Origin: a virus
Length of the DNA: 64,000 nt
Strand: one strand, 5' to 3'
IMG/VR virus record: IMGVR_UViG_3300003873_000002
Span: 62,001-126,000 of that record
Of this stretch, positions 36,067 through 42,242 are shown piece after piece. The notes under the pieces are model-generated. The model saw only the letters and a list, made by a program, of their open reading frames with translations. It was not told where the DNA came from and did no database searches. Position numbers and translations under genes: made by a program. Position 1 is the first letter of the stretch. Every line of letters starts with the position of its first letter.

Positions 36067-36555
36067 ATGGAAAATATTAAATTGTCCAAGAACTTCACAT
36101 TAAGCGAGTTTCTTAAATCTTCTACTGCCTCAAGATTGGGGATTAATAATACACCAACACAGGAAATTGTCGATAATTTAAAAGATTTATGCGAAAATGT
36201 GCTTCAGCCAGCTAGGGACCATTTTGGTGCAATTAAAATTAATTCTGGTTATAGATCAGCAGAACTTTGTGAGGCCATTGGATCCACATCTCATTCAAAT
36301 CATACATTAGGGTTCGCTGCAGATGTTGAAACAAATGTCCCTAATATTGAATTATTAAATTGGTTTTATGATAATGTTGAATATAAAGAACTTATTGGTG
36401 AGTATTTTGGTGAGAATCCTAGTGATGGCTGGGTCCATATCGCATATCAAAAAGGTAACAATAAAGGCGAGCTAAAAATCAAAACTAAGGATATTAATTA
36501 CAAAAGAGTCGATATCAATGAATTAAATGAAATATGTGGGTACACTGGGGTATAA
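36067..36555 (+). CDS. M15-family peptidase, probable endolysin
   Basis: The 162-residue protein matches phage L,D/D,D-peptidases of the M15 group. KNFTLSEFLKSSTASRLGI is the usual N-terminal part, INSGYRSAELCEAIGSTSHSNH supplies S-G-Y-R-S and the first zinc His, LGFAADVE the H-x-x-G-x-A-A-D continuation, and GWVHIAYQ the final His. It would cut peptidoglycan cross-links. It lacks a signal peptide, so it needs a holin or acts from the virion. It is the first gene of the rightward block, with AAGGA five to eight bases upstream of the ATG. Confidence 0.85.
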   Translation: MENIKLSKNFTLSEFLKSSTASRLGINNTPTQEIVDNLKDLCENVLQPARDHFGAIKINSGYRSAELCEAIGSTSHSNHTLGFAADVETNVPNIELLNWFYDNVEYKELIGEYFGENPSDGWVHIAYQKGNNKGELKIKTKDINYKRVDINELNEICGYTGV

Positions 36556-36556
36556 A

Positions 36557-37129
36557 ATGAAAATGCTTGAACAGATCATCAATAATATCAAAAACGATAT
36601 GATAATAGAAACTGCAGAAGTCAATGATACACTTAAAAACATGAAATCTCAAAAAGATATTTTTATTCTTATAATTGGTGGTTCTGGATCAGGTAAAAAC
36701 TATTTCTATGAAAAAAATCTTAAAAACATCCCATTGGTCGATAATGATGCGATTACAAAAAAATTATCTGGTGGTGATTTTGAGAAAGCAAGAAAGCTCG
36801 TTTCTAAAGCAACATCTATTGCAAATAAAATGCTAACAGACGCATTTAATGAGAAAAAAAGTGTATGCCAGGTTTCAACTGGCACAAACGAAAAAGCAGT
36901 TTTTAATAAATTTAAAAAGGCTAAAGATGCGGGGATGAAGACTGGGTTGATACTCATTGACGCAGATATTAACGATGCACAAAAAAGAAATGTAAATAGG
37001 GCTAGTGGTGGCAAACAGGGCCTTGTGCCTGATTGGAAAGTAGAAAAAACAAACATCGCGGCCAAAAAAACATATAAAAATATCAAAAACAACAACGTGG
37101 TTGATTTCGCATTTATTGCAAAAAATTAA
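36557..37129 (+). CDS. P-loop kinase of zeta-toxin / polynucleotide-kinase type
   Basis: I place the start at the ATG at 36557, one base after the preceding stop, with GGGG seven bases upstream; a longer frame from 36527 would overlap the lysin gene. The ~190-residue product has Walker A (IIGGSGSGKNYFYEKN), then NIPLVDNDAITKKL, CQVSTGTNEKAVF and GLILIDADINDAQKRNVNR. This order resembles zeta toxins and phage kinases that phosphorylate nucleotides, sugars or nucleic-acid ends. The usual Thr/Ser after the P-loop Lys is Asn here, which is unusual. Translational coupling to the lysin gene is likely. The substrate is unknown. Confidence 0.65.
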   Translation: MKMLEQIINNIKNDMIIETAEVNDTLKNMKSQKDIFILIIGGSGSGKNYFYEKNLKNIPLVDNDAITKKLSGGDFEKARKLVSKATSIANKMLTDAFNEKKSVCQVSTGTNEKAVFNKFKKAKDAGMKTGLILIDADINDAQKRNVNRASGGKQGLVPDWKVEKTNIAAKKTYKNIKNNNVVDFAFIAKN

Positions 37130-37141
37130 AAGCTTCTAATA

Positions 37142-37234
37142 CATTATACAAACAGTATACAAACAGTATACAAACGGTATACAAACAGTATACAAACACT
37201 TCAGTGACCATAGCTTGACCATAGCTTGACCATA
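37142..37234. repeat. Two 11-bp tandem arrays upstream of flagellin
   Basis: About five copies of ATACAAACAGT occupy roughly 37146-37198, and two and a half copies of GACCATAGCTT follow at 37206-37234. Both units are 11 bp. Confidence 0.9.
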
Positions 37235-37256
37235 TAAGTTTAAAGACATCAATGAT

Positions 37257-37311
37257 AATCAATAAGTTGTGCTCATTTAGAGATTAGTGTAAATGACATA
37301 ACTTATTGATT
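37257..37311. repeat. 12-bp perfect inverted pair related to the divergence-zone motif
   Basis: AATCAATAAGTT (37257-37268) and AACTTATTGATT (37300-37311) are exact complements 31 bp apart. They match the variant of the divergence-zone motif seen at 35689-35710 (GTCAATAAGTTA). Confidence 0.85.
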
Positions 37312-37379
37312 TTGATAATAAAAACACTTATTTAACTATTTAAACACAGATAATTAAAAAAAATATTTGAAAATAATTG

Positions 37380-37406
37380 TAACGTTTTTTGTTAAAAGGC
37401 CGATAT
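37380..37406 (+). promoter_or_regulatory. Near-consensus sigma-28 (FliA) flagellar promoter
   Basis: TAACGTTT (37380-37387), an 11-base spacer and GCCGATAT (37399-37406) match the flagellar class 3 consensus TAAAGTTT-N11-GCCGATAA at seven of eight positions in each element and with the exact spacing. The flagellin ATG lies 63 bases downstream. GC-rich GCCGATA is striking in this AT-rich DNA. Confidence 0.85.
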
Positions 37407-37468
37407 ATAATATAAGAGAGAAACAATTAAAACAATTAAAAATATTTTTAAATTAAGGGAGAATTATC

Positions 37469-38293
37469 ATGTCAATGGTTATCAACACAAATATGGGTTC
37501 AGAAAACGCAGTTCGTTTATTGGATCAATCAAGTCGTGAACAAAAAACAGCCATGGAGCGTTTAACCTCAGGTTTGCGAATCAATCATACTGCTGATGAT
37601 GCGGGAGGTGCCGCCGTTGTTGTTAGAATGGATTCACAAGTTAAAGGCATCGATATGTCGGTTCGAAACTCAAAAGATGGTATTAACTTGATTCAAACAA
37701 TGGATGGTGCCGCACAAGAAGTTGTGAATATGCTACAACGCATTCGTGAATTGGGTGTGCAAGCAGCTAACGAAACTTACACCTCAGCTCAAAGAAATCA
37801 AATGAACCAAGAAGTGAGTCAATTAAAAACAGAAATTGACCGGGTGGCTAAAACCACTAAATTTAATGGTATTGCCTTAATGAATGGGTCAAATAAAGTT
37901 TTAAGTTTCCAAGCTGGTTGGGAGACTGCTGCAGAAAATACCATTAGTGTTAGTACTTTTAACTTTAGTAAAGGAAATATGTCTGTTGGAGTAGCAAAAA
38001 TTACCACTCAAGCATTAGCGCTTTCTGCCATTGGAAAAGTCGATATTGATTTATCAAAAATCAATAAAATCCGAGCTAAATGGGGTGCTGTACAAAACCG
38101 CTTTGAACACACTATTACAAATCTTAATAATGTAAACGAAAATATCAAAGCCTCAAGAAGCCAGATTCAAGATACTAATTTTGCAAAAGAGAGTGCTGCG
38201 CTAGCCAAAACACAGGTGTTGCAACAGGCAGGAATGAGTATGTTAACACAATCAAATCAAAATAGCAAACAAGTGTTGAGTTTATTGAGATAA
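37469..38293 (+). CDS. Flagellin (short, D0/D1-type)
   Basis: The 274-residue protein is a flagellin. The N-terminal D0/D1 part (MSMVINTN, then MERLTSGLRINHTADDAGG, VRNSKDGINLIQTMDGAAQE and MLQRIRELGVQAANET) and the C-terminal D1/D0 part (WGAVQNRFEHTITNLNN, then ASRSQIQDTNFAKESA and QQAGMSMLTQSNQ, ending LSLLR) are both complete. The middle is only ~60 residues, so there is no D2/D3 surface domain. Bacterial flagellins of this minimal type can polymerise. A sigma-28 promoter and strong ribosome-binding site precede it. Codon use looks less AT-rich than in the neighbours, pointing to acquisition from a host. It could enter or cap the host filament, or bind FliS or the export gate. Family call is certain; role is inference. 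Confidence 0.95.
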   Translation: MSMVINTNMGSENAVRLLDQSSREQKTAMERLTSGLRINHTADDAGGAAVVVRMDSQVKGIDMSVRNSKDGINLIQTMDGAAQEVVNMLQRIRELGVQAANETYTSAQRNQMNQEVSQLKTEIDRVAKTTKFNGIALMNGSNKVLSFQAGWETAAENTISVSTFNFSKGNMSVGVAKITTQALALSAIGKVDIDLSKINKIRAKWGAVQNRFEHTITNLNNVNENIKASRSQIQDTNFAKESAALAKTQVLQQAGMSMLTQSNQNSKQVLSLLR

Positions 38294-38304
38294 TAAGGTA
38301 TAAT
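38276..38304 (+). promoter_or_regulatory. Possible sigma-70 promoter for the FlaG-like gene
   Basis: TTGAGT (38276-38281), a 17-base spacer and TATAAT (38299-38304) overlap the end of the flagellin gene. The -10 box is perfect and the -35 box matches at four of six positions. It would allow FlaG-like expression without the sigma-28 promoter. Confidence 0.55.
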
Positions 38305-38340
38305 ACATAAAGAGAAATAAAAAATAAAACGAGCACTATT

Positions 38341-38757
38341 ATGAAAATCGATCCTATTAATGTTGTACAGACGCGTATTATTATGGCACAAGAAAACTCA
38401 AATAAAGAAAATACAAAAATACTTGATTTGAATGCAAAAAAAGAACGAGGTGATTCTGTCGATATAAGTCTTGAGGCATATAAAAGACTATCAAAAAATA
38501 AACCTATTGAAAATAGGAAAACTGATGGTACTAGCACTAATGGGATTACAAAAGACCACAACCAACCAAACATTCTAGACCATAAACAAACACAAATGAT
38601 GTTTGTAAAAAAGGAAGGTGTTAAGGATATGGTTGTAGTATTTAAAGATAAAAAGACTGGCGATGTAGTAGCAGAAATACCGAGCAAAAATGCAATTGAG
38701 AATAATAAAAGACTTAAAAATTTTTTAGATAACATTACACTCGATTTATTAGCTTAA
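38341..38757 (+). CDS. FlaG-like flagellar protein
   Basis: The C-terminal half of this 138-residue protein matches FlaG: FVKKEGVKDMVVVFKDKKTG, then DVVAEIPSKNAIENNKRLKNF. FlaG proteins are encoded next to flagellin in many polar flagellates and affect filament length. The N-terminal half is a charged, disordered region, also typical. The gene follows flagellin by 47 bases in the same orientation, reproducing the bacterial fla gene order, so the pair was probably captured together. The ribosome-binding site is weak. Function in the phage is unknown; control of filament length or stability in infected cells is one option. Confidence 0.8.
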   Translation: MKIDPINVVQTRIIMAQENSNKENTKILDLNAKKERGDSVDISLEAYKRLSKNKPIENRKTDGTSTNGITKDHNQPNILDHKQTQMMFVKKEGVKDMVVVFKDKKTGDVVAEIPSKNAIENNKRLKNFLDNITLDLLA

Positions 38758-38810
38758 ATACATTGAAATACAATGAGACACATCAATAAAATCAATCTAT
38801 GGGGACAACA

Positions 38811-38921
38811 ATGACAGTAACAGAGATTAAGGAAAAGATTAGAATAGCTGAATCATCAGGTGATATTAATGAAGCTAATAAACTGAGAGAAGAATTGGCA
38901 AAAATGGTAGTTAATTCGTGA
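38811..38921 (+). CDS. Very small protein (36 aa), translationally coupled to the next gene
   Basis: An ATG with GGGGA six bases upstream opens a 36-codon frame (MTVTEIKEKIRIAESSGDIN, then EANKLREELAKMVVNS). The product would be two amphipathic helices forming a coiled-coil hairpin. Its TGA overlaps the GTG of the following gene (GTGA), the same coupling seen elsewhere in this genome, which supports it as real. No family is recognised. Confidence 0.65.
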   Translation: MTVTEIKEKIRIAESSGDINEANKLREELAKMVVNS

Positions 38922-39133
38922 TTGAAGAAATTAACTTAGACCGCATTAATTCTAATAAAAAAATTATCACAATTCTCACTTCGGTTGGCATTAAAACCAA
39001 TGGGGCAAAAAAGTGGTTAGTGGATAATACTGATGATATTATAGGAGTGTTGCAACAAAATAATGAACCATATATATTCACAATAAAAGAATATGAATTA
39101 TTGCGCACTGAATTAATTAAAAAACAAAAATAA
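38918..39133 (+). CDS. Hypothetical protein (71 aa) with GTG start
   Basis: The 71-residue product starts at a GTG overlapping the stop of the 36-residue gene. It is helical with no signal or membrane segment (INSNKKIITILTSVGIKTNG, then KKWLVDNTDDIIGVLQQ). I see no recognisable motif. Placement after the flagellin/FlaG pair may be coincidental. The coupled start is the main support for the gene. Confidence 0.6.
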   Translation: MIEEINLDRINSNKKIITILTSVGIKTNGAKKWLVDNTDDIIGVLQQNNEPYIFTIKEYELLRTELIKKQK

Positions 39134-39161
39134 CCAATACAATTATGCGTCTGAAGAACCA

Positions 39162-39779
39162 ATGAAATATCGATATAAAACTTCATCTTTATCTGTGAAT
39201 AGATTGCAGAGACTTAGTATGCACTCAATGTTTCAAAACGAAACAAAAATTAGAGCCAGAGGGGTTGGTGGGTTTAAGTATATAGGGTACAGATTTGTTT
39301 ATCACACCACCTCATCCCAGCGATTTAAAAAAAGATGGAAGAATTTAGAAGGTACACCACTTGAGGTGCATATTAAATTGTATTTTTATGTAACTGGGGC
39401 CAAATATAAAGGCAAAAAGCGCGAAAGGTATTTGATTTGTGCTCAATTTCCATATAGTCGTGATTTCAAAACACTTAAAAATTTATATGATTTACCCGTA
39501 AAATTATTTTCATCAGACCCATCATTTAAGTATTATTTTTCATATGCACTGAATAAACATAATGCTGTCATAACAGATGAAAATGTTATATTAAGACATC
39601 TCGGAAAATCTTTAACAAATATACCAAAAAAACGGAACCCAAACCTTAATACAGAACTCACAAAACATTTTTATAAATTTTTTATATTTGCAAAAACAAA
39701 AAGACCAAATGATATATTAAAAAAACAATATAACCTTGGTAAAAAATTTAATATGCCAATTAAAAATAAAAATGTGTAA
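39162..39779 (+). CDS. Hypothetical basic protein (205 aa)
   Basis: This 205-residue protein is very rich in Lys, Arg, Tyr and Phe. A central beta-rich region (FKYIGYRFVYHTTSSQRF, then EVHIKLYFYVTGAKYKGKK) is followed by SSDPSFKYYFSYALNKHNAVI. The strongly basic character suggests nucleic-acid binding or packaging with DNA in the head. I do not recognise the family, although the S-D-P-S-F-x-Y-Y-x-x-Y-x-x-N segment looks conserved enough to be a useful search seed. GAAGAA precedes the start codon. Confidence 0.6.
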   Translation: MKYRYKTSSLSVNRLQRLSMHSMFQNETKIRARGVGGFKYIGYRFVYHTTSSQRFKKRWKNLEGTPLEVHIKLYFYVTGAKYKGKKRERYLICAQFPYSRDFKTLKNLYDLPVKLFSSDPSFKYYFSYALNKHNAVITDENVILRHLGKSLTNIPKKRNPNLNTELTKHFYKFFIFAKTKRPNDILKKQYNLGKKFNMPIKNKNV

Positions 39780-39840
39780 TTTATTTGATAATTAAATAAT
39801 TTTAATACAACAAACATAACAAACACAATAAGGCTAAACG

Positions 39841-40035
39841 ATGTTAAGACAAATAATAAAAGAAGCACTTAGTGGTGATAGAGAACAATATATAAAATAT
39901 TTTAACGGTTTACTTGATAAATATAACGTATCATCACCGAGCGAACTTTCAGTTAAAGACAAAGCAAAATTTTTTAATGATGTTGATGCTGGTTGGGTGT
40001 CAAAAAAGGAATTAGCAAAAAAGAAAAATAAATAA
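39841..40035 (+). CDS. Small phage protein (64 aa)
   Basis: The 64-residue helical product reads LSGDREQYIKYFNGLLDKYN, then SSPSELSVKDKAKFFNDVDAGW with a Lys-rich tail. The 'S-P-x-E-L-S-x-x-x-K-x-x-F-F-N-x-V-D-x-x-W' pattern is one I associate with short conserved proteins of large myophages, without known function. The start codon is ATG after a short intergenic space. It sits between structural-type and recombination genes. Confidence 0.6.
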   Translation: MLRQIIKEALSGDREQYIKYFNGLLDKYNVSSPSELSVKDKAKFFNDVDAGWVSKKELAKKKNK

Positions 40036-40058
40036 ATATCAAGAAAGGAAATAAAAGC

Positions 40059-40148
40059 ATGAAGGATTTTTTTAAAAAAATTTTAAAAATTATTAGCCCT
40101 ACTAAAAAAACAAACGATAATTTTTCATCATACCGCAGAACTACTAGA
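40059..40148 (+). CDS. Very small basic protein (29 aa)
   Basis: An ATG preceded by AAGGAA about eight bases upstream opens a 29-codon frame (MKDFFKKILKIISPTKKTND, then NFSSYRRNY). The first half is an amphipathic, cationic helix like those of membrane-active peptides; the second is basic. It lies in an otherwise empty gap and has a good ribosome-binding site, but the length is too short for certainty. Confidence 0.45.
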
Positions 40149-40154
40149 CGCCAT

Positions 40155-40162
40155 ATAAATAA
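40155..40162 (+). promoter_or_regulatory. T4-type late promoter element TATAAATA
   Basis: TATAAATA lies 71 bases upstream of the endonuclease VII start and directly before a 10-bp repeat array. Resolution of packaged DNA by endonuclease VII is a late function in T4, so a late promoter here makes sense. Confidence 0.55.
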
Positions 40163-40170
40163 ATAATAAA

Positions 40171-40230
40171 CTGTTATAAACTGTTATAAACTGTTATAAA
40201 CTGTTATAAACTGTTATAAACTGCTGTAAA
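40171..40230. repeat. Six 10-bp tandem repeats forming the leader of endonuclease VII
   Basis: Five exact and one degenerate copy of ACTGTTATAA run up to three bases before the ATG at 40233. They leave no room for a canonical ribosome-binding site. Confidence 0.95.
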
Positions 40231-40232
40231 AA

Positions 40233-40745
40233 ATGAATATAAAACACTCCCATACAGATTTGATGATTTTGAACCGCAAAGATATAAAAACAGTGCGTTC
40301 ATATTTGTTATCAATACAAAATTCAATATGCCCATTATGTGGGTATCATATAGATGAAGCTGATGCAGTTCTTGACCACCAACACCGGACAAAATTGGAA
40401 ACAATCGGTGTTAATGGCGCTGGTCTTGTAAGAGGTGTTCTTCATAGGAATTGTAATTCAGCTGAAGGTCAATTGCTTAGCAAATTTAAGCGAAGTGGTG
40501 TTAAAGATATTAAATTCGCTGATTTCCTTAGAAAACTTGCTAATTATTACGAAGAAACTAATTATAATTTAATACACCCTAACGAAACAGAAGCCCCCGC
40601 TAAAATGGGTAAAAGACTATTTAATAGAATATCAAAAGCATATAGTGTTAAATACCCTAAAAGAAAACCACTCGAATATCCCAAATCAGGGTTATTAACT
40701 AAAAAATTCCAAGATTTAATCGAAGAATTGGAAATTAGCAAATAA
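40233..40745 (+). CDS. 49: Recombination endonuclease VII (gp49-like)
   Basis: The 170-residue protein has the endonuclease VII core: zinc-binding CPLCG (Cys33, Cys36), LDHQH (about 47-51) and VRGVLHRNCNSAEGQLL, where His71 and Asn75 belong to the beta-beta-alpha-metal active site and Cys74 to the zinc site. T4 gp49 resolves Holliday junctions and debranches DNA before packaging. The length is close to T4's 157 residues. A second zinc cysteine pair is not obvious beyond C33/C36 and C74. The start lacks a ribosome-binding site because a 10-bp repeat array occupies the leader. Confidence 0.9.
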   Translation: MNIKHSHTDLMILNRKDIKTVRSYLLSIQNSICPLCGYHIDEADAVLDHQHRTKLETIGVNGAGLVRGVLHRNCNSAEGQLLSKFKRSGVKDIKFADFLRKLANYYEETNYNLIHPNETEAPAKMGKRLFNRISKAYSVKYPKRKPLEYPKSGLLTKKFQDLIEELEISK

Positions 40746-40773
40746 AAAAATAAAAAAAAATAAAAAATAACTG

Positions 40774-40802
40774 TTGACTTGTATCAAGAAATATAGTATA
40801 AT
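40774..40802 (+). promoter_or_regulatory. Sigma-70 promoter for the late sigma factor gene
   Basis: TTGACT (40774-40779), a 17-base spacer and TATAAT (40797-40802) are one base from perfect consensus. They lie 28 bases upstream of the gp55-like ATG, so host polymerase can make the late sigma factor. Confidence 0.9.
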
Positions 40803-40830
40803 AATCTTATTAAAAATTTAGGAGATTACT

Positions 40831-41601
40831 ATGATTAATACACACAATACTGATAATATGTCTATTGATGGAAACATTGACGATGATTTTGTTCTTGATA
40901 TTGAAGAAAAAGAAAACCTTTTAGTAGACGAAATTCATGACGACAACGAAACTGCTGAAAGTGAGATAAAAACATCAGGGGAATTTTTAAGGGGTGTTTC
41001 TAAAAAGGTTAATTATATTAATGATTTAGAATTAACTACTAAGTTATTAAAAGAATCAAAAGAATATAAAGACTATGCATTGTTTAAAGAAAATAACCCC
41101 GGTGGTGAATATAAATATGTTAAAAGAGAAGCACCATCCGACGAGTTATGCCTGAATTTTCTTAAAATTTATGAAGGAATAACACGCAAACCAAATTTTA
41201 GTGGCTATTCCGATGATTATAAAGAAGAATTCTTTTCGAAAGCACAATATTTATTTATCAGACATTGGTTTAAATTTGATCCATTAAAAGTAAGAAAAAA
41301 TTATGTTGTAAATCCGAATTCTAAATTAAAATCAGTTAATGATATAGAGGTTAAAAAATCAAAAAACGGTGTTAAACTAAAAGAAAAAATTGATGCGGGT
41401 GAATTAACATTAAAACCAGAAGAGGCGTTTGAAGGGGGTTTTAGCTGGTTTACAATGCTTTGTGCTACTGCATGTGTTGATAGTATCACAATGTTTAAAA
41501 ACCGTAGAGAAAAACAACGCGCATTAATTAAATCAGTAGTGGATAAAAATACACTAAGTGACGAGCAGATAAAATTCAATTATGACTGGATTGATTTATG
41601 A
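40831..41601 (+). CDS. 55: Late-transcription sigma factor, gp55-like
   Basis: The 256-residue protein parallels T4 gp55. KVNYINDLELTTKLLKESKEY corresponds to the YNYVNNKELL start of gp55. RKPNFSGYSDDYKEEFFSKA, then HWFKFDPLKV corresponds to the NFSGYTQSWKQEM region that recognises TATAAATA. GGFSWFTMLCATACVDSITMF, then KNRREKQRALI corresponds to the region after 'A-Y-I-T-Q-A'. An acidic N-terminal extension of ~50 residues and a charged insert are additions. AGGAG lies seven bases before the ATG. It should direct the late promoters in front of fibre genes and endonuclease VII. Confidence 0.85.
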   Translation: MINTHNTDNMSIDGNIDDDFVLDIEEKENLLVDEIHDDNETAESEIKTSGEFLRGVSKKVNYINDLELTTKLLKESKEYKDYALFKENNPGGEYKYVKREAPSDELCLNFLKIYEGITRKPNFSGYSDDYKEEFFSKAQYLFIRHWFKFDPLKVRKNYVVNPNSKLKSVNDIEVKKSKNGVKLKEKIDAGELTLKPEEAFEGGFSWFTMLCATACVDSITMFKNRREKQRALIKSVVDKNTLSDEQIKFNYDWIDL

Positions 41602-41623
41602 AATAAAACATATTAATTCTATA

Positions 41624-41690
41624 AAAACCCAGTGGAAACCCAGTAGAAATTCAGGGAAAATTCATGGAAAATTCGAGGAAAAATATGGTT
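41624..41690. repeat. 10-11 bp repeats that duplicate the translation start region
   Basis: Degenerate units (AAACCCAGTGG, AAACCCAGTAG, AAATTCAGGG, AAAATTCATGG, AAAATTCGAGG, AAAAATATGG) follow the gp55 gene and run into the next gene. Several copies contain a GGA ribosome-binding-like element and two contain an ATG. Confidence 0.75.
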
Positions 41691-42173
41691 GATATTGAAT
41701 TTACTGGCAGAATTGTTTTTAATAACGCATTTCATAAGTTTATATGGGAAGAGTTTGTTTGTAAAGAGATCGATAATAAAAACGGTGTGTGGAGTGATGC
41801 TAGAAAACCACATCGTTTATGGAAAAATCTTCGTGTAGAATTAGATGAAAAATTAGAAATGGGTTTCACCGAATTAAAGGGGTGGGCAAAAAAGCCAGGT
41901 TATAGACTCCACAATACTGATTTTTATGCCAAATATAAAAATGTGTTATTAGATATTAAATCCGCATATAATATTTTAATGGGCGAATACAATGGGGATG
42001 ATATATTCAAATATGCCCAGTTTCTCATTAACAGCGATAAGCACACTAAATTAACACCCTTAGAGATTGCGCATTTACATATGATATTTACTAAGCGACG
42101 TTGCAAATTCGCAGATTTAAAAAAAGATTTAAATGAAATAAAAAAAATTCAACAGCGTTGGAATATAATTTAA
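41685..42173 (+). CDS. Hypothetical protein (about 162 aa)
   Basis: I favour the ATG at 41685, which has GAGG at the right distance; an in-frame ATG at 41664, inside the repeat array, also has AGGG upstream and would add seven residues. The product is helical and basic (FTGRIVFNNAFHKFIWEEF, then LWKNLRVELDEKLEMG and TKRRCKFADLKKDLNEIKK). No motif is recognised. It lies between the late sigma factor and the SleB-type lysin, and ends just before a sigma-70 promoter. Confidence 0.65.
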   Translation: MVDIEFTGRIVFNNAFHKFIWEEFVCKEIDNKNGVWSDARKPHRLWKNLRVELDEKLEMGFTELKGWAKKPGYRLHNTDFYAKYKNVLLDIKSAYNILMGEYNGDDIFKYAQFLINSDKHTKLTPLEIAHLHMIFTKRRCKFADLKKDLNEIKKIQQRWNII

Positions 42174-42181
42174 AATAAATC

Positions 42182-42210
42182 GTGACTTTTTCAAGAGTAT
42201 ATGTTATAAT
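42182..42210 (+). promoter_or_regulatory. Sigma-70 promoter for the SleB-like hydrolase
   Basis: GTGACT (42182-42187), a 17-base spacer and a perfect TATAAT (42205-42210) lie 32 bases upstream of the ATG at 42243. The -35 box matches four of six consensus positions. Confidence 0.75.
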
Positions 42211-42242
42211 ATAATCTATACAAAAATAAATAGGGGATTTCT

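Larger units (their letters stand above)
37130..37468 (+). promoter_or_regulatory. 339-bp leader of the flagellin gene
   Basis: This gap without genes contains, in order: 11-bp tandem arrays (37142-37234), an inverted pair of the divergence-zone motif (37257-37268 and 37300-37311), a sigma-28-type promoter (37380-37406) and a ribosome-binding site AAGGGAGA (37455-37462) seven bases before the flagellin ATG. Confidence 0.7.

Noticed and set aside
36557-37129. Zeta toxin/antitoxin pair
   Set aside because: The kinase resembles zeta toxins, but no antitoxin-sized partner is adjacent; the neighbour is a lysin.
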